From the NCBI GenBank assembly GCA_002423425.1, contig DIWC01000042.1, forward strand, positions 1-33,896: a stretch of 33,896 bases of DNA, read 5' to 3'. Positions 1 to 9,057 of this stretch are shown one piece after another (position 1 is the first letter of the stretch; the number at the start of each line of letters is the position of its first letter). Source of the stretch: Peptococcaceae bacterium UBA6116 (GTDB lineage: Bacteria > Bacillota > Desulfitobacteriia > Desulfitobacteriales > Syntrophobotulaceae). The translations under genes and the position numbers were made by a program. The notes beneath the pieces are model-generated. The model saw only the letters and a program-made list of their open reading frames with translations. It did no database searches and was not told the DNA's origin.

Positions 1-170
1 TATACTGAGCTAACGGCATAATCATAAATATTTTTAACTTGGATTCCTTAGAATAATTATAAAGTTATTCTTCAAAAAAAGTAACTGTATGGGAAAAACA
101 AGTTTGTCATAAATATTCTGTACCAATCATATAAAAACTAAATTTTCTGTATTTAAATCATATTCAAAAG

Positions 171-210
171 AGAAGAAGAGACTCAAACTTGTGAGCCTCT
201 TCTTCTTTTT
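171..210. terminator. Rho-independent terminator-like hairpin downstream of pucR
   Basis: Seen directly: a perfect 10-bp inverted repeat (AGAAGAAGAG at 171-180, CTCTTCTTCT at 197-206) with an extra CTCA/TGAG pairing inside the loop. On the + strand it is followed by TTTTTAT. It lies about 25 bp past the stop of the leftward PucR-type gene, so it could end that transcript, but the better T-run faces rightward, towards 210. It may be bidirectional or serve a rightward gene left of the window. Positions 1-170 are AT-rich, and I see no gene there. Confidence 0.7.
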
Positions 211-235
211 ATATAATAAATCACTTTTTATTGTT

Positions 236-1819
236 CTATCTAACCGGTATCATATTAGTCTCTAATTTTTCCATATACTCATATATTTTATAAGATAAAA
301 TCAAGTGGCCTTGTTCATTTTCAAAGTCAACGTTGAATAGATCTGTTATTTTTTTTATTCGGTAAACACAAGAATTCCTGTGAATCCCTAAAATTTTCGA
401 GGTATTAATGAGACTTTTATCCTTAATAAAATAAATATATATGAAGTATAAATAATTGGTATTATACATTTGATCATATTCGTGAATTTTTATAGCTTTA
501 GGATGACAAAACATCATTAAGTTTAATTCTTTGGAACAGGTCTGAATCATATGAAATAATGCATAGTCCTGGTAAAAATATAAAAATTCACAATCATTGA
601 TGATGCTGCCTAGCTCAACAGCAGCTGAGGCTTGCTTATTGTACTCATACAGTTTTGAAAAGTCATTAAAGGCATTGCTCATTCCACCTTTTAAATCATT
701 CTTTAATAAAAACTCTTTTAAAGAATCTATCATGTTTTCCCATGACTTTATACACTTTTTGGTATTAATTATTACGATGATACTTTCCTCGTAAATCACT
801 GAAAGGCTGCCCTGAAATATTTTCTCGATCAAACTGCTGTTATATTCTAAAATTTTATTCGATACATCTTTACATTTTACATTTACTTTTAATACATAAA
901 AACTGTCCTTCAGTTTCCAGCTTAATTGCTTTAAGTGATATTCAATAATTTTTGTATCATAATTTTTCCCGGTTATCTGATCAATAATAAAGTGCTCATA
1001 TAATGTGCCATGGGGACTCTTGTAATGACCATCCATTTGGATCACATTACAAATAAACTTTGTCAAATAATCTGCCAAGTACAGATAAGTTTCATTCAGA
1101 GAATTATTAAGATCGAGTATTACTAAACGTCCTACCCGTTTATCATTAATCCACATATTGGAAACGATAGCTCTATAATCAAGTTCTTTAGAAGTAGCGT
1201 AGGTAGGGGTTTTAAAATTATTTAGATAGTGAACGGTCATCGTGTCTTTCAATGAATTCATAAAATCCAGATTGACATAGCCTTCCTCGACAATACTCCT
1301 CCATAAGTAATCTAATGAATCGGATTTAACCTCTTTACTCGAGACCAAGGTCATAAATGCCGAATTAATGATATACATCGGATTTTTAAATATTTTATAG
1401 CTGATATCAATTAAATCTTGAAGACCTTTTTCCTGAATTACTGATTCCTGCAGTTCATTTTCAAATTGGTTAAAAACATTAAAAACATTTTGCACCTCAT
1501 TAAAAATATCGGCCAATTCACAATCAGAGTTTATAATTATCAAACTGAAAAAGGGATCGTCAATGATGGCATCAAGAATTTCACTATTTCCAACACAAAT
1601 AAGGTTCAGTTGTTTTTGCATGCTATCCTGAAGATTCTCTGTTTTATCCTGAAAATCTTCTGCTCTGAAAACATATACTTCAGACTTTTCAAACTGTGTT
1701 TGCGTTTTGCTTAACAGTTTAACACTTTTGAGAATTGGTTTATCGTCTTTGGAGAGATACAGCTTAGGAGAATATTGCGTTATTCTATCGGCAATCATTT
1801 GCATACTAATAAGCAACAT
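236..1819 (-). CDS. PucR/CdaR-type transcriptional regulator
   Basis: Probable DNA-binding regulator of 527 aa. The last ~60 residues carry the PucR-type C-terminal helix-turn-helix (NTSKILGIHRNSCVYRIKKI). Family members use it to respond to purines, sugar acids or other catabolites. The N-terminal ~270 residues look like a sensory region, with a GAF-like stretch around residues 130-265 by general pattern only. The ligand cannot be read from sequence. The start is supported by AAAGGG about 8 nt before ATG. The gene is clearly more AT-rich than the housekeeping genes to its right (many AAT, ATA and TTA codons), which hints at separate ancestry. No target operon lies beside it in this window. 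Family call strong, function open. Confidence 0.8.
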   Translation of the reverse strand: MLLISMQMIADRITQYSPKLYLSKDDKPILKSVKLLSKTQTQFEKSEVYVFRAEDFQDKTENLQDSMQKQLNLICVGNSEILDAIIDDPFFSLIIINSDCELADIFNEVQNVFNVFNQFENELQESVIQEKGLQDLIDISYKIFKNPMYIINSAFMTLVSSKEVKSDSLDYLWRSIVEEGYVNLDFMNSLKDTMTVHYLNNFKTPTYATSKELDYRAIVSNMWINDKRVGRLVILDLNNSLNETYLYLADYLTKFICNVIQMDGHYKSPHGTLYEHFIIDQITGKNYDTKIIEYHLKQLSWKLKDSFYVLKVNVKCKDVSNKILEYNSSLIEKIFQGSLSVIYEESIIVIINTKKCIKSWENMIDSLKEFLLKNDLKGGMSNAFNDFSKLYEYNKQASAAVELGSIINDCEFLYFYQDYALFHMIQTCSKELNLMMFCHPKAIKIHEYDQMYNTNYLYFIYIYFIKDKSLINTSKILGIHRNSCVYRIKKITDLFNVDFENEQGHLILSYKIYEYMEKLETNMIPVR

Positions 1820-1916
1820 TGATCAACCCTTTCTTTACAAAAACAGAATGAGCCTTCTATTAATTAAAGCTGATAATATGGCATATCGATATTATGAATG
1901 ACTGCAGTTACTTCTA

Positions 1917-2066
1917 ACTTATACGTCCTGTCGTTATAAGTCTTGTAGGATATATTTAGCTAGTCCTTAACCCTACCGCCCCTACATTATAAGCGGATAC
2001 GTTCCGGAAAACTGTTTATTTTATTGTGCTAAATACCGCGTCCAATAACGGGTAATCGTTTCCGGA
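1917..2066. other. Non-coding stretch with inverted repeats between pucR and mutS2
   Basis: The gap 1820-2225 holds no conventional gene. Seen in it: ACTTATA (1917-1923) pairing with TATAAGT (1935-1941); TGTAGG (1944-1949) pairing with CCTACA (1981-1986) and flanked by two direct TTATAAG copies (1934-1940, 1987-1993); and TCCGGAAA (2003-2010) pairing with TTTCCGGA (2059-2066). In the pucR direction this could be a structured leader. I tested it against purine, guanidine, ZTP and c-di-AMP riboswitch consensus from memory and found no match. No clear promoter was identified for pucR. Confidence 0.3.
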
Positions 2067-2143
2067 TCCTTAAGATTATCCTGATTAAAATATGTAATTT
2101 CGTAAAGTGTAATTCTTTGTCTTAAAATTATATATGATTCCAC
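2021..2143 (-). CDS. Tiny Spo0E-like ORF (possibly a remnant)
   Basis: A 40-codon frame (GTG at 2143 to TAA at 2021). It ends with a stretch resembling Spo0E-type aspartyl-phosphate phosphatases: LRQRITLYE, then a short loop, NLKDPETI, then RYWTRYLAQ. Family members are about 45-60 aa, form two helices and carry a conserved SQELD-like motif after DPE. Here that place reads YWTRY, so the catalytic-type Asp is absent. No Shine-Dalgarno site precedes the GTG or the alternative TTG 12 nt upstream. Either a diverged or decayed Spo0E-like gene, or a chance frame. Part of it overlaps an inverted repeat. Low confidence. Confidence 0.3.
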   Translation of the reverse strand: MESYIILRQRITLYEITYFNQDNLKDPETITRYWTRYLAQ

Positions 2144-2172
2144 TGCTGAAAACAATATTTTTTTTTGTTGTT

Positions 2173-2202
2173 GTCTGCAGTGCCAAGGATGGCACCCCAG
2201 AC
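2173..2202. repeat. Intergenic hairpin with GCCAAGGATGGC core, copy 1
   Basis: GTCTG/CAGAC and GTGCC/GGCAC arms around a 6-nt loop AAGGAT, 24-53 nt past the mutS2 stop. The 12-mer GCCAAGGATGGC (2182-2193) recurs at 8609-8620 in another intergenic hairpin. In the mutS2 direction it is followed by A-rich, not U-rich, sequence, so it is not a standard terminator. It may be a dispersed palindromic repeat or a transcript-end stem-loop. Confidence 0.5.
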
Positions 2203-2225
2203 ATAAGTGGTTACTGCGTTGTCTC

Positions 2226-4616
2226 TTACTTTAATTCTACTATTGTAACCCCCGAGTCTCCTTCTCCAAATTCACCCAGACGGTAGCGGGCTACATGAGG
2301 ATGTCTCGTCAGAAACTGATGAATCCCTGCTCTTAAAGCTCCGGTTCCCTTACCGTGGATCACGCTTACCTGATTAATACCTGTAATAACAGCATCGTCC
2401 AAATATTTGTCAAGAACCTCCTCCGCTTCCTCCACAAGTTTTCCTCTTAGATCAATCTCACTCCTCAGTGTTGCTGCTTTTCCAAGTCCAAGGCTGCCCT
2501 TGATCGTCTTAGCAAAGTGTTCCGGCTTCCTCGTTTCATCAATAAGCCTGATTTGCGACAGCGGAATATTAACTTTGAGAATTCCTGCCTGTATCAGCAC
2601 TTCATTGTTATTATCAGGTTTTTGCAAGACTTCACCTTTCTGTCTGAGGTCAGGAATATAAACCATTTGCCCTGGTTCTACTCGGTGGGGTTTAGGCCCT
2701 CCCTTTTGTTTGCGGGTTAAATCACCCTGGTAAATGTTATCAGATAATTTTTTCAGACTTTGACGCGCCTTTTCTGTTGCCGCCTCTTGTTCCTTACGTT
2801 CCTTTTTTTGGGCTTCTTTAATTTCTCTGATAATTATTTCGGCTTCCGCTCTAACGCTGCGAACAATTTCAACCGCTTCGTCTTTGGCCTTTAATACTAT
2901 TTCTTCATATTTTTCTGCCAACTCTTTATTCTTTCTTTTTAACTCGGCAACTTTATTCTCGGCTTCAAGTTTTTCTTCTTCCAATCTTTGTTTTTGCAGC
3001 TCAATTTCTCTTTGCGTATCTTCGAGGTTTTCCAGCAAATCACTTTCCTTCATCTCCCGGTCGGAAATATAGGAACGTGCTTTATCCAAGATACTTGTAC
3101 TTAAGCCCAATCTTTGAGCAATAGATAAGGCATTGCTTCTTCCTGGAATTCCCGTAAGCAGCCTATACGTTGGTTTCAATGTCTCCGGATCAAATTCAAC
3201 GGAGGCATTTTCAATCCCATCAGTATTATAAGCAAAACTTTTAAGAGCTCCATAATGGGTTGTTGCAATGCCGCAACTCCCTCTTTCTAACAATTCTGCC
3301 AAAATCGCCATCGCTAATGCTGCTCCCTCAGCGGGATCGGTACCTGCGCCAAGCTCGTCAAAGAGAACGAGTGACTTGTCATCAGCCTCTTCCATAACAT
3401 TTACAATATTAGTCATATGGCCCGAAAATGTGCTTAAAGATTGTTCCACACTTTGTTCGTCCCCAATATCAACGAACACCTGATTAAATATCCCTAATCT
3501 CGAATCGCTTTCTGCCGGTATATGAAGCCCTGCTTGCATCATAACGGCCATTAGTCCGATGGTCTTAAGGGTAACCGTTTTACCGCCTGTGTTAGGTCCT
3601 GTAATCACCAAGAAACGATATCCCTTACCCAACTCTACAGAAATTGGAACCACAGGATCGGTTAATAACGGATGTCTTGCCCTGATTAGTTTGACTTCTT
3701 GTTCATTAACTACGACCGGGGAACCAGCTTCCATATCCTCACTTAAGCGGGCTTTGGCTAAAATAAAATCCAATTTGGCCAGTGCCTCATAAAGTACAGC
3801 AATCTCAGTCACTTTCACCGCTATCAAAGCTGTAAGCTGCTGCAGTATTCTTTGGATCTCCCTATTTTCTTTAAGCATAGTCTCTCTTAATTCATTCCCT
3901 AGTTGCACAACGTTCATCGGCTCAATAAAAACAGTCGCCCCACTGGCCGATTGGTCATGGACTATCCCGGGGAAAGCCGAACTATACTCCAATTTTATCG
4001 GAACAACATACCGGTCACTACGCGTAGTGATAATTTGATCCTGAAGCATCTTTTGGTAATTGGCATTGCGCAGGATCCCATCAAGGCTGTCTTTTATTTT
4101 TTGTTGACTGGTGTTTTTTACCCGGCGCAAACGCGTAAGCTCCGCCGAAGCCCGGTCATCAATACTGCCGTCTTCGGAAATACTACGGGAAACCTCATCT
4201 TCAATATTTTTTTGGGGGATAATTGCTTCGACAGTTTCCCTAAGAGAAAATAATTCACTGTAGTTGTCTTTGCCCGCATGAGAACTATCAATTAATGTAT
4301 TGCGGATTTGTCTTGCAGTCTTTAAAGTATCCCGGATTTCCAACAGTTCATCGGGAGCTAGTATCCCTCCGCGGTCACACCTTTCTAAATAAAGGCGGAT
4401 CTCTTTCGCTCCCCGGACAGAAAATAAAGGATTGATTCTAAGTAAAATCCCACCCTCATCTGTCTCTCTAAGCAGAGACCGGACAGTACGCAAATCAGAC
4501 ACCGGAACAAGACTAGCAGCCAACTCTTTGGCCCTGGGAAGCATACAATGCCCGACTAGTCTGTCCCTCACAGCACCATAATCCAGTTTGGCCAGAACTT
4601 TATCTGAAGCAATCAC
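2226..4616 (-). CDS. mutS2: Endonuclease MutS2 (MutS2/Smr family ATPase)
   Basis: MutS2 acts in the cytoplasm on branched DNA (anti-recombination) and, in Firmicutes, in rescue of collided ribosomes. The 796 aa match the usual length of about 785. Visible parts: N-terminal core; Walker A GPNTGGKT near residue 340; Walker B/signature region with STFSGHM and LFDELGAGTDP; a long charged coiled coil (about 510-640); a KOW-like segment; and a C-terminal Smr nuclease domain with DLRG near 715 and HGKGTG near 755. The start is a GTG directly abutting the TAA of the upstream U32 gene, with GAGGAG 11 nt upstream, so translation is probably coupled. It is last in the ACT-PFL-U32-mutS2 run. Confidence 0.97.
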   Translation of the reverse strand: MIASDKVLAKLDYGAVRDRLVGHCMLPRAKELAASLVPVSDLRTVRSLLRETDEGGILLRINPLFSVRGAKEIRLYLERCDRGGILAPDELLEIRDTLKTARQIRNTLIDSSHAGKDNYSELFSLRETVEAIIPQKNIEDEVSRSISEDGSIDDRASAELTRLRRVKNTSQQKIKDSLDGILRNANYQKMLQDQIITTRSDRYVVPIKLEYSSAFPGIVHDQSASGATVFIEPMNVVQLGNELRETMLKENREIQRILQQLTALIAVKVTEIAVLYEALAKLDFILAKARLSEDMEAGSPVVVNEQEVKLIRARHPLLTDPVVPISVELGKGYRFLVITGPNTGGKTVTLKTIGLMAVMMQAGLHIPAESDSRLGIFNQVFVDIGDEQSVEQSLSTFSGHMTNIVNVMEEADDKSLVLFDELGAGTDPAEGAALAMAILAELLERGSCGIATTHYGALKSFAYNTDGIENASVEFDPETLKPTYRLLTGIPGRSNALSIAQRLGLSTSILDKARSYISDREMKESDLLENLEDTQREIELQKQRLEEEKLEAENKVAELKRKNKELAEKYEEIVLKAKDEAVEIVRSVRAEAEIIIREIKEAQKKERKEQEAATEKARQSLKKLSDNIYQGDLTRKQKGGPKPHRVEPGQMVYIPDLRQKGEVLQKPDNNNEVLIQAGILKVNIPLSQIRLIDETRKPEHFAKTIKGSLGLGKAATLRSEIDLRGKLVEEAEEVLDKYLDDAVITGINQVSVIHGKGTGALRAGIHQFLTRHPHVARYRLGEFGEGDSGVTIVELK

Positions 4617-7199
4617 TTAAGTTAGCACTCCTCTATAAAAATGTCCTTTGGTAAAGCCTTCGGGGTACAAAACCTCCAACTTCTTCATGGCATCTTCAGT
4701 TCTCTCCCCGCCAATATTCTTTCCTGCCACCGCCTCCAACCACAGCTCTTTAAATATTTTCACTGTGTCTTGGGCCTGATTTAATGTCGCCCCAGGCAGT
4801 TCCAAACGTATATTTCTTAACCCTGCAGCTGCTATTTTAGTGAGATCAGTTACAAGATTCAATCTTTTAGCATTAAAGATGTGCATCCGGCATTCCCTGT
4901 CTGTGGCCAAAGGAAATTTGTAGGAAAGCCTGTCTTTAAGATAATATTCCTTCTCCTGGCAAACATGGCCGCATTTTTCCCGGGGATTTTCCAGCCCTTC
5001 GCCAAGTGCTGAGCCTAGTAAACAGAACTCACTAATCATCATTTCCATGTCGCCGAAGACTATCATTTCGGTAACGGCAGGCCAAGATAAAATTTTGATC
5101 TGTTCCTGACTGAGCTCTGTCGATAGGGCAGTCCTCTTGCCGCCGGACTCAAGGACCATATGCAAAGCCGCTTGGTTAAAAACATGGAAAAAGTGGTCAG
5201 TTTCCCAACTCCAAGACCGATCCAGAGATTGAATCATTTGAATCCCGGCAAGGTTTCCGACCATTACAGCCGGTCTTTGCCGCCAATGGACAATCGTATT
5301 TAATTCTGAGAATATCCTTCTGCTTTGTTCCTCATTCATTACCCTTGGTAAACGCCAAAGCAGCTCAACCCCTTTTCCGAAACAAACATCCACCGACTCC
5401 TGCAACTCATTGAGGGTAATAGGCGGACGGCAACGCCAGTGTTCCCCACCAATAATAATCCTGTCGGCACCGGCTTTAATTAAAGGAAGGACATTTTTAG
5501 AATCTGAAACGGCGGTCGTTAATTTAGGCCTTATATTTTTAGCACAATTACTTGAACGTCCGGATTCTATTTTATAATGCCATTGTTTAAGACGCATCTG
5601 AAATTCTTTTTCATTTACAAACCCTAAAGAACTTTTCGCCCGGGATCTTAGCAAGAGCTGTTCAACCACACTGCGCCGTAAATCATTGATTTCACTAACC
5701 GGAATAATTAAATTGCCCGGAATATCGGTTATTAATTCTTTAAGAACAAACGGCGTATTGCCAAGCCTGCCCAGTTGCTTAGAGAGGTATCCGTGTTCCA
5801 GCGGCCTGTTAACAGCTTCCTGAGCATCAGTCTGAGATTCGGCTACAACCCGGTGTTCCCCAGTGCTGGCTTCCAAGCGGAGTTTACTGCCAATCCGACC
5901 TGAAAGCAGCATTTTTACAGGCCTTTTGCGTTTTTCCTTACCTTCCTGGTAACTTAATTTGGCTTTGGCCATTAGTTCCTGGTCATGCGTTTTAAATATT
6001 CGATCTCCGATTCTGGCCGTCCCTCTAAATTCTATCCCGACATTTTCTCCTCTATGAGCGCTTTCTATTGCTTTCCCCAAAGAGTTAAAAATATTATCAA
6101 CCGTAATTCCTTCCCGCCCGCGCCCTGTCCAAATTTCCAGGCCATCGCCAATATTCAAGGTGTTTTCTAATTTTATAGTTAACCGGTCAGATCTCATTTC
6201 CAGAATCCGTCCGAGCATAGTTCCCCGATTATTGGGACGGCTAAAGCTCATCATTCCAGCACCCTGATTGCCCTGAAAAAATCCGGTGGTAAAATCACGA
6301 TTGAAAATCTGAGTAAGTTCAAATTTATCTGATGCTGATAACTCCGGCTGCCTGTTGTTTAAAGCATCCAGGGCCTGACGATAAATCCTTATCACGGTTG
6401 CCACATACTCCGGCCTTTTCATCCGGCCTTCAATCTTAAGCGAACTAATCCCAACTTTTTGAAGTTCAGCCAAATTTTCCGAGAGATTCAGATCCCTTGG
6501 ACTTAAGAGATGCTCCCCCATCTTTCGCCCCGCAAGTAAATCTTCCCCCTTAAAGTCTGTCAATTGATAGGGCATCCGGCATGGCTGCGCGCACCTGCCC
6601 CTGTTGCCGCTTCTAGCCCCAATATAACTGGACATTAAGCATTGTCCTGAATAGCAGATACATAGTGCTCCATGCCCAAACACCTCTACTTCCAGGTTTG
6701 TTTCCCTGACAATCTTCTCTATTTCCGAACTAGTTGTTTCTCTGGCTAAAACCACTCTGGAAAAACCCATTTGTTCCAGTTGTTTAAGTCCAAAGCTATT
6801 GTTTATGGTCATCTGGGTACTGGCGTGAAGTCTCATTTCCGGAATTACTTCCTTAATGAAACGGGCAACTCCAATATCCTGCACAATCACCGCATCGACT
6901 CCGAGAGAAGAAAGCTCATAAAGATACTCTGCCAACTGGGAAAATTCGCTGTCAGCAACCAGTGTATTAACAGTTACGTAGATTTTAACCTGGCGATCCT
7001 GGGCATAAGTCAATGCTTTTTGGAGTTCTTCTGCTTCAAAGTTTGACGCTGAAGCCCTGGCATTAAACATTTTGCCACCCAGGTAGACTGCATCAGCTCC
7101 GTTTTCCACAGCTGCCTTTAACGCCTCAAAACCACCGGCCGGAGCTAATAGTTCAATTTTTTTAGAATCTGGTTGTGCTATATTCGTATCTGAATACAT
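4617..7199 (-). CDS. U32 family peptidase / RlhA-like protein
   Basis: A long (860 aa) peptidase-U32 protein of the type with a DUF3656-like middle part. E. coli RlhA of this family is needed for 23S rRNA C2501 hydroxylation; other U32 members act on collagen or in tRNA hydroxylation. Seen: ELLAPAGG and GADAVYLGG at the N-terminus; the U32 signature starting EVFGHGALC and continuing with CYSGQC; clustered cysteines (GRCAQPC); and a Cys pair near the C-terminus (CGHVC), together suggesting an iron-sulphur or metal site. CAGGAGA precedes the ATG. It stops exactly one base before the mutS2 GTG. Family is sure; rRNA-modification role is inferred. Confidence 0.88.
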   Translation of the reverse strand: MYSDTNIAQPDSKKIELLAPAGGFEALKAAVENGADAVYLGGKMFNARASASNFEAEELQKALTYAQDRQVKIYVTVNTLVADSEFSQLAEYLYELSSLGVDAVIVQDIGVARFIKEVIPEMRLHASTQMTINNSFGLKQLEQMGFSRVVLARETTSSEIEKIVRETNLEVEVFGHGALCICYSGQCLMSSYIGARSGNRGRCAQPCRMPYQLTDFKGEDLLAGRKMGEHLLSPRDLNLSENLAELQKVGISSLKIEGRMKRPEYVATVIRIYRQALDALNNRQPELSASDKFELTQIFNRDFTTGFFQGNQGAGMMSFSRPNNRGTMLGRILEMRSDRLTIKLENTLNIGDGLEIWTGRGREGITVDNIFNSLGKAIESAHRGENVGIEFRGTARIGDRIFKTHDQELMAKAKLSYQEGKEKRKRPVKMLLSGRIGSKLRLEASTGEHRVVAESQTDAQEAVNRPLEHGYLSKQLGRLGNTPFVLKELITDIPGNLIIPVSEINDLRRSVVEQLLLRSRAKSSLGFVNEKEFQMRLKQWHYKIESGRSSNCAKNIRPKLTTAVSDSKNVLPLIKAGADRIIIGGEHWRCRPPITLNELQESVDVCFGKGVELLWRLPRVMNEEQSRRIFSELNTIVHWRQRPAVMVGNLAGIQMIQSLDRSWSWETDHFFHVFNQAALHMVLESGGKRTALSTELSQEQIKILSWPAVTEMIVFGDMEMMISEFCLLGSALGEGLENPREKCGHVCQEKEYYLKDRLSYKFPLATDRECRMHIFNAKRLNLVTDLTKIAAAGLRNIRLELPGATLNQAQDTVKIFKELWLEAVAGKNIGGERTEDAMKKLEVLYPEGFTKGHFYRGVLT

Positions 7200-7231
7200 T
7201 TATTTCTCCTGATATTTTCCTGAAATCTTAT

Positions 7232-8590
7232 TTAGTTTCTGAAACTATGAATAGGCGCCGGTATTCTGCCTCCGCGATTAATGAATTCCTCAGCGCTAAA
7301 CTTATTGACCGGCATAATCGGTGCATGCCCCAATAATCCGCCGAATTCAGCGGTATCACCTACATCTTTGCCATGGACAGGGATAATGCGGACCGCTGTT
7401 GTCTTATTGTTAATCACGCCAATTGCCGCTTCATCAGCTATGATGGCTGCGATTGTGGATTCACTGGTATCTCCGGGAATCGCAATCATATCTAAACCTA
7501 CTGAACAGACGCTAGTCATTGCTTCAAGTTTATCGAAAGTCAAAGCACCGCTTTTTACCGCCTGAATCATTCCCTCATCTTCACTTACAGGGATAAAAGC
7601 ACCGCTCAATCCGCCGACCGATGAAGAGGCCATAATCCCACCCTTCTTAACGGCATCATTGAGTAAAGCTAAAGCAGCGGTCGTACCATGAGTGCCACAG
7701 GCCTCAAGGCCCATTTCCTCGAGAATTCTGGCCACACTGTCTCCAATCTCGGGAGTAGGAGCGAGGGACAGATCTAATATGCCGAAAGGCACGCCTAGTC
7801 GCCTGGAAACTTCATTCCCTACCAACTGTCCTGCCCGGGTAATCTTAAAGGCAGTCTTCTTAATATTTTCTGCCACTACATGCAAAGGCTCTCCTTTAGC
7901 CTTTTCCAGTGCACGTTTTACGGCCCCCGGACCGCTCACTCCTACGTTAATTACAACTTCCGGTTCGCCTACCCCATGAAAAGCACCGGCCATAAAAGGA
8001 TTATCCTCAACGGCATTGGCAAAAACAACCAGTTTGGCGCATCCTAGCGAATCGCGGTATCTGCTTAGATACGCCGTTCTTTTAATGATCTTCCCCATCA
8101 ACCTGACGGCATCCATATTTATACCTGCTTTGGAATTGGCAATATTAACGGAAGAACAAACTCTCTCAGTTTCGTTTAAAGCCTGAGGAATCGATTCGAT
8201 CAATATTCTATCCCCGGCAGTGAAACCTTTCTGCACCAGAGCAGAAAATCCCCCAATGAAATTTACACCGACTTCTTTCGCAGCTTGGTCTAAAGTCCTG
8301 GCAAATTCCACGTAATTATCTTCCCCGCTGGCGGATGCGATTAAGGCAACCGGAGTGACTGCGATCCTCTTGTTGATGATTGGAATACCGAATTCATTTT
8401 CAATTTCATTCCCCACATTTACCAGATTCATGGCATATCTGATAATTTTATCATGTATTTTCCCGCGTGCTTTATCTCCAGAAGAATCAATGCAATCGAT
8501 CAAGGAGATTCCCATAGTAATTGTTCGGATATCAAGTTTTTCTTTTTCGATCATACTAATAGTTTCAAATATATTGTGATAAAGTGTCAT
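7232..8590 (-). CDS. PFL family protein (UPF0210)
   Basis: A 452-aa member of the UPF0210/DUF711 family, named for distant similarity to pyruvate formate-lyase. The biochemical role is unknown to me. Recognisable stretches: GISLIDCIDSSG, GGFSALVQKG, NVGVSGPGAVKRAL, GTHGTTAALALLNDAVKKGG and SSSVGGLSGAFIPVSED. These are Gly-rich and end to end, with no truncation. AGGAGG stands 9 nt before the ATG. It is preceded by the ACT-domain gene, its standard neighbour in Firmicutes and archaea, which suggests they work together, perhaps with the ACT protein sensing a small molecule. Confidence 0.9.
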   Translation of the reverse strand: MTLYHNIFETISMIEKEKLDIRTITMGISLIDCIDSSGDKARGKIHDKIIRYAMNLVNVGNEIENEFGIPIINKRIAVTPVALIASASGEDNYVEFARTLDQAAKEVGVNFIGGFSALVQKGFTAGDRILIESIPQALNETERVCSSVNIANSKAGINMDAVRLMGKIIKRTAYLSRYRDSLGCAKLVVFANAVEDNPFMAGAFHGVGEPEVVINVGVSGPGAVKRALEKAKGEPLHVVAENIKKTAFKITRAGQLVGNEVSRRLGVPFGILDLSLAPTPEIGDSVARILEEMGLEACGTHGTTAALALLNDAVKKGGIMASSSVGGLSGAFIPVSEDEGMIQAVKSGALTFDKLEAMTSVCSVGLDMIAIPGDTSESTIAAIIADEAAIGVINNKTTAVRIIPVHGKDVGDTAEFGGLLGHAPIMPVNKFSAEEFINRGGRIPAPIHSFRN

Positions 8591-8607
8591 ACTTCTTACC
8601 TCCTAAC

Positions 8608-8621
8608 GGCCAAGGATGGCC
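8608..8621. repeat. Hairpin with GCCAAGGATGGC core, copy 2
   Basis: GGCC AAGGAT GGCC sits between the ACT and PFL genes and shares a 12-mer with the hairpin at 2182-2193. In the leftward mRNA it ends about 3 nt before the TAGGAGG ribosome site of the PFL gene, so it could affect that site. A loosely related stretch (GTCTGCGACGGCATGGATG, 8663-8681) lies 40 bp away, so 8608-8681 may be a small two-ended palindromic element. Confidence 0.5.
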
Positions 8622-8683
8622 ACAGGTTATTGTCCCATACATAGTATTAGTGTGGCAGCTACGTCTGCGACGGCATGGATGAG

Positions 8684-8953
8684 CTAGATGTTATGCATGT
8701 AATGAAAGATCTCTTCTCTTTGGATCTTGACCGACAGGCCGATCTCCTCGCTTAATTTTTCTAGCTGACATTTCAAATTATTAAAATCACAGTTCAGTTT
8801 AGAAAGATTAACCAGCATCATCATTGTAAAATAATCCTGAAGAACCGTTTGGCTAATATCTTCGACATTGACATTGTTTTCAGCCAATATCTTAGTTACT
8901 GCATAAATAATTCCGACTTTGTCTTTTCCTATTACTGTAATAATACCTTTCAC
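8684..8953 (-). CDS. ACT domain-containing protein (UPF0237)
   Basis: A single ACT domain of 89 aa (GIITVIGKDKVGIIYAV, then NNVNVEDISQTVL), the usual size for UPF0237. ACT domains bind amino acids or similar ligands and dimerise. I place the start at GTG 8953: GGAGG lies 8 nt upstream (TTTGGAGGGTTTTACAGTG). The longer TTG start at 8968 would overlap that ribosome site and adds five residues not found in the family. It follows a terminator after zapA, so it likely opens a new transcript with PFL, U32 and mutS2, although I see no clear promoter. Confidence 0.88.
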   Translation of the reverse strand: MKGIITVIGKDKVGIIYAVTKILAENNVNVEDISQTVLQDYFTMMMLVNLSKLNCDFNNLKCQLEKLSEEIGLSVKIQREEIFHYMHNI

Positions 8954-9006
8954 TGTAAAACCCTCCAAATAATTATCTTTTAATTTTAATCCGTACTGGA
9001 TACTGT

Positions 9007-9045
9007 AAAACAGACATCCGTGTCGGTGACAGATGTCTGTTTATT
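9007..9045. terminator. Bidirectional terminator after zapA
   Basis: Perfect 10-bp arms AACAGACATC (9009-9018) and GATGTCTGTT (9032-9041), with further GTC/GAC pairing in the loop. In the leftward direction the stem ends in TTTT; in the rightward direction it is followed by TTTATTTTTT. It would close the pheST-zapA transcript before the ACT gene. Confidence 0.8.
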
Positions 9046-9057
9046 TTTTAGCAATTA

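Noticed and set aside
1917..2010. Purine-type or other known riboswitch upstream of pucR
   Set aside because: TATAA-like repeats looked suggestive, but the conserved junction bases of purine, guanidine, ZTP and c-di-AMP aptamers are absent.
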